A stretch of 5,330 nucleotides of DNA from contig JBFMHP010000018.1 of NCBI GenBank assembly GCA_040752855.1, forward strand, positions 1-5,330. Reading direction: 5' to 3'. The position numbers and the translations under genes were made by a program. Every line of letters begins with the position of its first letter. The stretch's first letter is position 1. This stretch comes from JBFMHP01 sp040752855. Lineage in GTDB: Bacteria > Pseudomonadota > Gammaproteobacteria > RBG-16-57-12. Of this stretch, positions 1 to 5,266 are shown piece after piece. Below the pieces are notes generated by a model that was not told the origin of the DNA, did not search any database, and saw only the letters and a list, made by a program, of their open reading frames with translations.

Positions 1-182
1 AGCAACTGATCTACTTCTGCTTCAGCGGCCAGCCAATTTTCCAAATCACAACCATCTTTGAATCCACATTTCTCGGCGATGTGATAAGCCGCCACTTCGA
101 TATAGTGCTGGCGTTTATCTCCTGACAGTTGGGTATCTGCCTTGGCTTTGCTGCTCTTGGCTTCTTTGGTATTGGTACTCAT
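1..182 (-). CDS. DUF2934 domain protein, N-terminal part (runs off window)
   Basis: Sixty complete codons are visible and the gene continues past the window edge. The first 25 residues are Lys/Ser/Thr-rich and probably disordered (MSTNTKEAKSSKAKAD). From about residue 27 the sequence matches the short DUF2934 pattern: an IAEKCG helix, then a Gly/Asp-containing turn, then DLENWLAAEAEVDQLL. I recognise this from the family's usual form, in which an R/Y-x-x-AY-x-IAE helix is followed by a D-L-E-x-W-x-x-AE motif. DUF2934 proteins are small, probably cytoplasmic and of unknown function. The start is well supported: AAGGAG at 195-190 lies 7 bases before the ATG. Codon use is more A+T-rich than in the ATPase gene, so it may not be part of the metal module, although it lies on the same strand. 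No signal peptide or metal-binding cluster is seen. Confidence 0.85.
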   Translation of the reverse strand, partial: MSTNTKEAKSSKAKADTQLSGDKRQHYIEVAAYHIAEKCGFKDGCDLENWLAAEAEVDQL

Positions 183-331
183 GGTTTATCTCCTTCGTAT
201 AAAAAATAACGGTTCGTCATATCCCTTGTTTTTCCACCCTTGTTAAGTTTCAGTTTGCGATTGTTCTGGTTCTCGTGGTGCTCAGCCTTTCCTGAAAGTT
301 CTACGGTCGGGCGCAACCGCGTTTTTGGCAT
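179..331 (-). CDS. Possible small basic protein of 50 residues, overlapping both neighbours
   Basis: This open frame starts with the ATG at 331-329, whose A is the last base of the TAA stop of the Met-rich gene (TAATG). It ends with the TGA at 181-179, which overlaps the ATG of the DUF2934 gene (ATGA). The product would be MPKTRLRPTVELSGKAEHHE, then a Lys/Asn/Arg-rich stretch, ending in YFLYEGDKP. It is basic, has no signal peptide or membrane segment, and resembles nothing I recognise. A GGAGG sits about 13 bases before the ATG, inside the end of the preceding gene. That is a long spacing, so any translation would probably depend on coupling. The alternative is an ordinary intergenic leader that happens to be open; 50 codons is short enough for chance. 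If the ORF is not real, 183-330 holds only the DUF2934 ribosome site and no promoter that I can defend. Confidence 0.3.
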   Translation of the reverse strand: MPKTRLRPTVELSGKAEHHENQNNRKLKLNKGGKTRDMTNRYFLYEGDKP

Positions 332-636
332 TACGGCTGCCGTTCCTCCGGGGCGGCTTCGCCATCAGATTTTGCGGTGGAACGGCGGGGCGCATCCGGC
401 TGGTTCGCTTCCTGGGGCATGTCGCTCATGTGATTGTGGGAAGCGGCGCTTTCCTGGTTTTTTGTCTCGCCATCCTTCATCCCGTGCATTCCGCCCATCA
501 TCCCTATGCCGCCCATCATGGCACCCATCATCGCCCCCATGCCGAGCAAGGCCATTCCCATATCGGCATGAGCAGGGCCGCTCAGCGCGAGGCCCACCAA
601 GCTGCCGGCAATCCAAAGTTTTAGCGTGTGTTTCAT
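331..636 (-). CDS. Small secreted Met/Gly-rich protein, putative periplasmic metal binder
   Basis: The product is 101 residues. Residues 1-24 form a signal peptide: KHTLK basic end, hydrophobic core LWIAGSLVGLALSG, and an AHA cleavage site before Asp25. The mature start is extremely Met/Gly-rich: residues 26-53 contain 11 methionines in MM and GM pairs (for example GAMMGAMMGGIGMMGGMHGM). A short His/Met patch follows (SHNHMSDM, 67-73), then a hydrophilic Pro/Glu/Arg tail. Met-rich segments of this kind bind Cu(I) or Ag(I) through thioether sulphur in several periplasmic resistance proteins, and a similar role is inferred here from composition and neighbours. I do not recognise a named family. 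The frame stays open to an ATG at 765, but the start at 636 is preferred: it begins the signal peptide, GAGAGGA precedes it at normal spacing, and the longer form would read through the palindrome at 686-731. The Met/Gly stretch could instead be a glycine-zipper membrane segment. Confidence 0.78.
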   Translation of the reverse strand: MKHTLKLWIAGSLVGLALSGPAHADMGMALLGMGAMMGAMMGGIGMMGGMHGMKDGETKNQESAASHNHMSDMPQEANQPDAPRRSTAKSDGEAAPEERQP

Positions 637-685
637 GGTTTCATCCTCTCTAGCTCGGGTTAAGAAATGGGTAAGGAAATATCTT

Positions 686-731
686 GTAGGGGCGGCTTTA
701 GCCGCCCATGGGCGACTGAAGTCGCCCCTAC
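686..731. repeat. 46-bp palindrome of two hairpins (REP-like element)
   Basis: The left half, GTAGGGGCGGCTTTAGCCGCC, and the right half, GGCGACTGAAGTCGCCCCTAC, are near-perfect inverted copies around a central CATG. Each half is itself a small hairpin: GGCGGC-TTTA-GCCGCC style on the left and GGCGACT-GAAGTCGCC style on the right. The bases that differ between the halves change in pairs, so each inner stem is kept. The layout fits the extragenic palindromic (REP/BIME-type) elements spread in proteobacterial genomes. It lies in the 183-bp gap between the YHS protein gene and the Met-rich gene. No T-run follows it in the direction of transcription (AAGATATTTCC follows), so it is not a canonical intrinsic terminator. 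It could still stabilise or attenuate the transcript. The rest of 637-819 holds nothing else I can support. Confidence 0.85.
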
Positions 732-819
732 CATTTTCTTTGTTTCTTTGCACATAAGATCGCAAAAAATCAATGCGATGGAATGGGTTTTTTGGGCGAT
801 AACATGTTTCAGTTGGTTC

Positions 820-1302
820 TCAGTCATGAGTCCGTTTTTCTCCGATTTCAAGATTTCCTATTTCGCATTCCTCTTCGTAATGCGCGAACGCCCGGCGCAG
901 GCGCTCCGCCCAGCCTGCGCCGAGTTGTACGCCGATTTCGGCCATTCTGGCCTCGATCTGTTCGGCCGTTGCCTGAAGCAGGTCGTAGGTGATTTCAACC
1001 CTGAGTTCATCCACCGTCACGCGCTTGATCCCCATCATCGCCTGCAGGGCCTCGCCGAGCATCTCGGCGCCTCGCGGAGGCAACGGAGAAGCCAGGCGCA
1101 ACGTCCGCTTCTTGATCACTTCAAGCCCTTGCTGCTTCGGGGCTTTCCGGCCCGGCTGCCCGATGTAGAGGTGGGGGTTGGCCAGAAAACGATCGCGGCA
1201 TTGCTGCGAGCAGAATGCATAGTGCATGTCGAGGTAAATGGTTTCGTTCTGATGCGGTTTGACTTCCATCCCGCAAACAGGGTCAATGGCCATGGTGCTC
1301 AT
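820..1302 (-). CDS. YHS-domain metal-binding protein with a CxxC-less ferredoxin-like C-terminal half
   Basis: The product is 160 residues with no signal peptide or membrane segment, so it is presumably cytoplasmic. Residues 4-45 form a YHS domain: AIDPVCGMEV (5-14) with Cys10, then AFCSQQC with Cys31 and Cys35, then an ANPHLY end. This is the same three-Cys layout as in the ATPase domains at 2927-5266. After a Lys/Gly linker, residues 67-128 look like a beta-alpha-beta-beta-alpha-type fold (RTLRLASPLP, a helix through GEALQAMMG, VTVDELRVEITYD, then a helix through EQIEARMAEIG). It resembles an HMA domain but has no CxxC. The tail is acidic (HYEEECEIGNLE). A role as metal sensor, buffer or chaperone for the ATPase is inferred. 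The start at 1302 is chosen because AGGAGA lies 8 bases upstream, and a YHS domain normally begins within a few residues of the N-terminus. The first 20 bases overlap the end of the methyltransferase gene. Confidence 0.92.
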   Translation of the reverse strand: MSTMAIDPVCGMEVKPHQNETIYLDMHYAFCSQQCRDRFLANPHLYIGQPGRKAPKQQGLEVIKKRTLRLASPLPPRGAEMLGEALQAMMGIKRVTVDELRVEITYDLLQATAEQIEARMAEIGVQLGAGWAERLRRAFAHYEEECEIGNLEIGEKRTHD

Positions 1303-1966
1303 TTGGTGTTTCTCCTGATTTCCCCGCCGGAGCGCTCCCGAATCTCGGCACAAAAGCCGGCGTGGAAGCCGCGTAGCGGGCGTAGGCTTCGCCGAATTCG
1401 GCCTGCATTTCGCGTTCCTCGCTCTTCGCCAGGTGCGCGTACATCCACACCAGCACGGGGAACATCGCCACGGTCAGCAGGGTCGGCCACTGCAACAGAA
1501 AGCCGAACATGATCAGCACGAAGGCATCATATTGGGGGTGGCGTACGCGGGCATAGGGGCCGGCCGTTGCCAGGGTGTGGCTGCGTTGGGCTTGATAGAG
1601 CACTTTCCAGGCAGAGGAAAGCAGAATGAAGCCGCCGAATATGAAGATGTTGCTGAGCAGGTGGAACGGGCCGAAATGCGGGTTGGCCCGCCAGCCGAAC
1701 AGGGTTTCCAGCAAATGGCCGGCGTCGTGCGAAAAGGGATCCAGGCCGGGATAGCGGCTCTGCAGCCAGCCTGACAGCAGATAGATGGTCAGCGGAAAAC
1801 CGTACATTTCGGTGAACAGCGCCACGAGGAAGGCGGAAAAGGCGCCGAACGAGCGCCAGTCGCGTGGGCTCTTCGGGCGCGCGAAGCTGAAGGCGAAAAT
1901 GATGAACACCAGCGAGTTGATGACGACCAGAGACCACAGGCCGTAGGCGGGAGGGGATGAGGTCAT
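1283..1966 (-). CDS. Isoprenylcysteine carboxyl methyltransferase (ICMT)-family membrane protein
   Basis: The product is 227 residues, about the usual size for bacterial ICMT/PEMT-like proteins. Hydrophobic segments lie near residues 9-28, 41-65, 103-120 and, as a pair, 147-178. The family signature is clear: TAGPYARVRHPQY (134-146), the paired helix, then KSEEREMQAEFGEAYARY (181-198), which in this family forms the S-adenosylmethionine pocket with the conserved GPY-x-x-x-RHPxY and E-E residues. Eukaryotic ICMT methylates prenylated cysteines; bacterial relatives rarely have known substrates, so only a membrane methyltransferase role is supported. Its place among copper genes is the main clue to function. 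The C-terminus ends in HHGH. AAAGGAG lies 7 bases before the start. Its ATG overlaps the TGA of the DUF2933 gene (ATGA), and its end overlaps the YHS gene by 20 bases, so the three are probably translated in concert. Confidence 0.92.
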   Translation of the reverse strand: MTSSPPAYGLWSLVVINSLVFIIFAFSFARPKSPRDWRSFGAFSAFLVALFTEMYGFPLTIYLLSGWLQSRYPGLDPFSHDAGHLLETLFGWRANPHFGPFHLLSNIFIFGGFILLSSAWKVLYQAQRSHTLATAGPYARVRHPQYDAFVLIMFGFLLQWPTLLTVAMFPVLVWMYAHLAKSEEREMQAEFGEAYARYAASTPAFVPRFGSAPAGKSGETPNEHHGH

Positions 1967-2226
1967 CGCACTTCTCCTTTGGTCTGGTTGCCGTGATCAT
2001 GCTGCTGGCCGCTTTCGTCTTCATGGCTGCCGTGTTTTCCGTGCATGAAGAAGTGTGTCAGGGGGCAGATCAGCAGCAGCAGGAAAGGCAGGATGCCGAA
2101 CAGATGCGCGCGGTGCTCGGTGAACAGAAAAAAACCGGCAACGGCCAGAAAAGCCAGCAGCGCCCAATTGGCTCTTGATTGTGTCCGGCCTTCGTCGCCG
2201 CCACTCGCGTGATGCTGCCCGGTCAT
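1963..2226 (-). CDS. DUF2933-type small membrane protein with His-rich ends
   Basis: The product is 87 residues. It has a polar N-terminus (MTGQHHASGGDEG), a first membrane helix at about 20-36 (WALLAFLAVAGFFLFTE), a short turn HRAH, a second helix at about 41-57 (LFGILPFLLLLICPLTHF), and a C-terminal tail with HFFMHGKHGSHEDE and HDHG. The LLLL-x-CPL-x-H-x-FMHG-x-HG motif is typical of DUF2933, small proteins that I know mainly from metal-resistance neighbourhoods and whose function is unknown. Cys54, His58, Met61 and the following His residues could form a metal site at the membrane face; this is inference. The start is supported by AGGAGA a few bases upstream. It begins 27 bases after the stop of the secreted protein gene and ends in a 4-base overlap with the methyltransferase gene. 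It could be a partner or subunit of that enzyme. Confidence 0.88.
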   Translation of the reverse strand: MTGQHHASGGDEGRTQSRANWALLAFLAVAGFFLFTEHRAHLFGILPFLLLLICPLTHFFMHGKHGSHEDESGQQHDHGNQTKGEVR

Positions 2227-2253
2227 GTTGTTTCTCCTGGCTGGCCGCGTCCG

Positions 2254-2730
2254 TCAGCGGACATGCTGCACTTCAAACTCTGCTTCCCTGGCGGTCTTTT
2301 CGCCTTTGCGGCGGATTTGAAGCTTAATCTTGTAAGGGTTCGAGCCGATCATCTCGAAATAATTGCCGTAGGTGACGGTGTCGGCGATTTTCATGGGCTC
2401 GAGTTTTTTCTCCTGCCCCGCCAGCCCGATCTCCGCTACATTTGCCTTGACCTCGGCATCGGTCACGCGCTTGCCGGTGGCATTGTCAAACAGGGCGATG
2501 ACCACGTGGTACTTGTGCTTGCCGCCCGGGACGCCGCCGTGCATTTCGCTTTCGGGGTGTTCCTTGGGGTGGCCGAGGATGATCTCGGCGGGGAAGATTC
2601 CGAGATATACCGCCATCCCGTGCACGACTTTGGACTGGCTGGTGTCCATCGCGGCGGCTGTTGCGCCTTGCAGGCTCAAGACGACGGCCAGGATGCCGCT
2701 CAACAGACCTTTCAGAAAAATTTGCTTCAT
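2254..2730 (-). CDS. Secreted His-rich protein, putative periplasmic metal-linked protein of unknown function
   Basis: The product is 158 residues. The signal peptide is residues 1-27 (MKQ-x-x-LK basic end, hydrophobic GLLSGILAVVLSL, ATAAA cleavage region), so the mature protein should be periplasmic. Motifs include HGMAVYLGIFPAEII (37-51), a His-rich loop GHPKEHPESEMHGG (53-66) with KHKYH (71-75), then strand-like stretches VVIALFDNATGKRVTDAEV and YGNYFEMIGSNPYKIKLQIR. The alternating hydrophobic strands suggest an immunoglobulin-like beta-sandwich comparable to FixH/YtkA or CopC-type periplasmic proteins, but I cannot assign it to a named family. His54, His58, His64, His72, His75, Met39 and Met63 make metal binding plausible. 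AAGGAG lies 7 bases before the start. It is the first gene after the inverted-repeat element and leads the packed group down to 820. Confidence 0.85.
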   Translation of the reverse strand: MKQIFLKGLLSGILAVVLSLQGATAAAMDTSQSKVVHGMAVYLGIFPAEIILGHPKEHPESEMHGGVPGGKHKYHVVIALFDNATGKRVTDAEVKANVAEIGLAGQEKKLEPMKIADTVTYGNYFEMIGSNPYKIKLQIRRKGEKTAREAEFEVQHVR

Positions 2731-2772
2731 TTTCGTTCTCCTTTTTCAATCAAACCTATTTATCCTTGAAAC

Positions 2773-2917
2773 GGCGGCTAACCACGAATGGCACGAATTG
2801 TTACGAATGAACACTAATAGCTGCGCCTTGCAGCCGGGTGACTTGAGCAAGAATGTTGCGTTGCTGATCATTCGTGAACATTCGTGCTTCCTTCGTGTAA
2901 ATTCGTGGTTAACCGCC
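2773..2917. repeat. 145-bp inverted-repeat element made of CACGAAT-like units at about 10-bp intervals
   Basis: The ends are 17-base inverted repeats matching at 16 positions: GGCGGCTAACCACGAAT at 2773-2789 and ATTCGTGGTTAACCGCC at 2901-2917. Inside, the left arm has CACGAAT at 2783, CACGAAT at 2792, TACGAAT at 2802 and the variant CACTAAT at 2812. The right arm has the reverse form (ATTCGTG or CTTCGTG) at 2870, 2880, 2891 and 2901. The units therefore sit 9-11 bases apart, about one helical turn. The 51-base centre is not repetitive but has a small hairpin, GCTGC-GCCTT-GCAGC, at 2820-2834. The element begins 9 bases after the ATPase stop codon and ends 42 bases before the next gene start. 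It has no coding capacity and could be a non-autonomous mobile repeat, a protein-binding array or a transcript processing site. Confidence 0.87.
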
Positions 2918-2926
2918 TTTCTGAAT

Positions 2927-5266
2927 TTATTGGACAGCCGCCAGCTTCAGCCGTTTTAGCAGAGCCGAATTGGCGATCACCGACAGCGACGAGAGCGCCA
3001 TCGCCGCCGCGGCGATGATCGGGTTGAGGAAGCCGAGCGCCGCCACCGGAATCCCTACGGTGTTGTAGATGAACGCCCAGAACAGGTTCTGCTTGATCTT
3101 GGTCATGGTGGCGCGCGACAGGCGGATCGCGAGCACCACGTCGCGCACGTCGTTCTTGATGAGGACGATGCCGCCAGTCTCCTTGGCGACGTCCGAGCCG
3201 GAGCCGATGGCGATGCCGATGTCGGCCACGGCCAGCGCCGGGGCGTCGTTCACGCCGTCGCCTACCATCGCCACCGACTTGCCCTGTTTTTGCAGATCCT
3301 GCACGACCTTGGCCTTGTCGCCCGGCAGCACCTCTGCGATCACCTTCTCGATGCCGAGCTCGCGGGCGATGGCCTGCGCCGTGCGCTGGTTGTCGCCGGT
3401 GAGCATGATGACCTCGACCTTCTCGCGCGCGAGCGCGGCGACCGCTTCCTTGGCCTCGGGCTTGAGCGTATCGGCCACGGCAATCACCCCGGCGAGCTTG
3501 CCGTCCGCGCCGACGAGCATGGCGGTCTTGCCCTCGTGTTCAAGACGGGTCATCGCCGTCTCGGCCGCGGCGGCATCGATGTGCTCGCGCTGGAACAGCA
3601 GGCGGTTGCCGAGCAACACCTGGCGGCCGCCGGCGTTGCCCTTGATGCCTTGCCCCGGAATCGCTTCGAACCCCTCGATCTTGGGCAGTTCGATGCCGCG
3701 ATGCTGCGCTGCGCGCACGATCGCCTCGCCCAATGGATGCTCCGAGCCGGCTTCCACCGCTGCGGCGAGCCGCAGCACTTCCCCCTCGTCGACACCGGGG
3801 AAGGACACGATATCCGTGACGTTCGGTTCGCCGCGGGTGAGCGTGCCGGTCTTGTCGAAAATCACCGTCGTGAGTTTCTGCGCGCGTTCCAGCACTTCCG
3901 CGCCGCGGATCAGGATGCCAGCTTCGGCCCCCTTGCCCACACCCACCATCAGCGCCGCCGGCGTGGCGACGCCCAGCGCGCACGGGCAGGAAATGATGAG
4001 CACCGCGATGAAGGACAGCAACGCCTGCGGGAAATTGCCCGCAATCCACCAGCCGGCAAAGGACAGCACCGCCACGGCGACCACGGCGGGGACGAAATAG
4101 CCGGTGACCTGGTCGGCGATGCGCTGGATCTGCGCGGTGCTCGCCTGTGCCTCTTCCACCATTTTGATGATCTGCGCCAGCGCCGTCTCCGCACCCACGC
4201 GGGTGGCCTTGCAGTGCAGCAGCCCGGTGCGGTTCAGCGTGCCGCCGATCACCGGCGCGCCCGGCGTCTTGTCGACCGGCATGGACTCGCCGGTGAGCAT
4301 GGACTCGTCCACCGACGAGCGGCCCTCCACGACCTCGCCGTCGGTCGGGACCTTCTGGCCTGGGCGGATGACGCAAACGTCGCCGACCATGACGCTCTCG
4401 GCCGGCACCTCCATCTCCTGGCCTTCGCGGATCACATTGGCCGTGGCCGGCTTGAGGTCGAGCAGCTTGCGCACCGCCGCCGAGGAGCGCTTTTTGATGA
4501 TCTCCTCCATATATTTGCCCAGCAGCACGAAGGCGATAATCACCGCCGAGACCTCGAAGTACACGTCGCGCTCCTCGATCTTCACCGGCAGCACCCAGGG
4601 AAAAAAAAGCACCGCCACGCTGTAGAAATAGGCGACCGTGGTGCCGAGCGCGATCAGGAAATCCATATTGATCGAACGCGTGCGGATCGCCTGCCACGAA
4701 CCCTTGTAGAAGCTCCAACCGCCGATGAACTGCACCGGCGTGACCAGGAGGAACAGCCACATGCCCCAGGTAAACCAGGGCAGTTGCGGGATCGGCGCCC
4801 AGGTGACGATGGTGGCGCCGGTGGCCAGCGCCAGGAACGCGCCGGCGCGCAGGATCGCGAGCGCCAGTACGCCGGTGAGCGCGATGGTCACGCGGGTGCG
4901 CATGGATTTGAGTTCCTGCTCCGGCGACTCGAAGGTGCGCTGGCAGCCGACGCTGCAGAAGTAATAGGCTCTGCCGCCGCGCTCGGTTTTCAGCGCCGTC
5001 GCCTTTTCCACCACCATGCCGCAGATCGGGTCCTTGGCCACGTCCTTTTCAGTTCCCGCCGTTTTGTGGGTTTCGGCGGCCATGGCGTGATGCACGTGCG
5101 CCGGCGGAGAATCGCCGGCCTGTGGTTTGACGAAAGCAGCCGGGTTGGCCTGGAATTCGCTTTGGCATTTGCCCGAGCAGAAGTAATAGCGCTGGCCTGC
5201 GTGGACGGCGCTGCCCGCCGCCGATTTCTCGTCTATCTGCATGCCGCATACCGGATCGGTGACCAT
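2927..5266 (-). CDS. copA: Cu(I)/Ag(I)-exporting P1B-type ATPase with two N-terminal YHS domains
   Basis: The product is 779 residues. It is an inner-membrane pump that uses ATP to move Cu(I), and probably Ag(I), out of the cytoplasm. The N-terminus has two YHS domains: DPVCGM at 4-9 with Cys30/Cys34, and DPICGM at 79-84 with Cys104/Cys108. They are joined by a His-rich linker (HVHHAMAAETH), and no HMA CxxC domain is present. The P-type core is complete: TGES 325-328 (actuator), CPC 427-429 (membrane metal site), DKTGTLT 471-477 (phosphorylated Asp471), SEHPLG 508-513 (nucleotide domain HP motif), TGDN 623-626 and GDGVNDAPA 669-677. Glu238 after YF, Tyr734-Asn735, and Met756 with Ser760 match the Cu(I)-pathway residues of the copper subgroup. 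About eight membrane helices fit. AGGA lies 6 bases before the ATG. The 64 bases upstream show no recognisable CueR-type operator. Zn/Cd specificity is unlikely given CPC with YN and MxxxS. Confidence 0.97.
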   Translation of the reverse strand: MVTDPVCGMQIDEKSAAGSAVHAGQRYYFCSGKCQSEFQANPAAFVKPQAGDSPPAHVHHAMAAETHKTAGTEKDVAKDPICGMVVEKATALKTERGGRAYYFCSVGCQRTFESPEQELKSMRTRVTIALTGVLALAILRAGAFLALATGATIVTWAPIPQLPWFTWGMWLFLLVTPVQFIGGWSFYKGSWQAIRTRSINMDFLIALGTTVAYFYSVAVLFFPWVLPVKIEERDVYFEVSAVIIAFVLLGKYMEEIIKKRSSAAVRKLLDLKPATANVIREGQEMEVPAESVMVGDVCVIRPGQKVPTDGEVVEGRSSVDESMLTGESMPVDKTPGAPVIGGTLNRTGLLHCKATRVGAETALAQIIKMVEEAQASTAQIQRIADQVTGYFVPAVVAVAVLSFAGWWIAGNFPQALLSFIAVLIISCPCALGVATPAALMVGVGKGAEAGILIRGAEVLERAQKLTTVIFDKTGTLTRGEPNVTDIVSFPGVDEGEVLRLAAAVEAGSEHPLGEAIVRAAQHRGIELPKIEGFEAIPGQGIKGNAGGRQVLLGNRLLFQREHIDAAAAETAMTRLEHEGKTAMLVGADGKLAGVIAVADTLKPEAKEAVAALAREKVEVIMLTGDNQRTAQAIARELGIEKVIAEVLPGDKAKVVQDLQKQGKSVAMVGDGVNDAPALAVADIGIAIGSGSDVAKETGGIVLIKNDVRDVVLAIRLSRATMTKIKQNLFWAFIYNTVGIPVAALGFLNPIIAAAAMALSSLSVIANSALLKRLKLAAVQ

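Noticed and set aside
183..330. Promoter for the DUF2934 gene (TTAACA with a GATATG 17 bases later)
   Set aside because: The -10 match is only about three of six bases, and the region may be coding.
331..765. Longer version of the Met-rich protein starting at 765
   Set aside because: It would read through the repeat element and bury the clear signal peptide and its ribosome site at 636.
660..851. Minus-strand open frame of 63 codons, or 55 codons from the ATG at 827 that nearly abuts the YHS stop
   Set aside because: Its last third is a translation of the 46-bp palindrome, the ribosome site is weak, and the product resembles nothing. The TGA overlap at 820-827 is suggestive but not enough.
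667..1512. Plus-strand open frame of 281 codons opposite the YHS and methyltransferase genes
   Set aside because: It reads through the palindrome and lies antisense to two clear families; its low-complexity Arg/Pro tail is typical of an antisense shadow.
2773..2917. Reading the CACGAAT element as a CRISPR array
   Set aside because: Units are 7 bases at about 10-base spacing in inverted orientation, with no spacers or repeat of CRISPR length.
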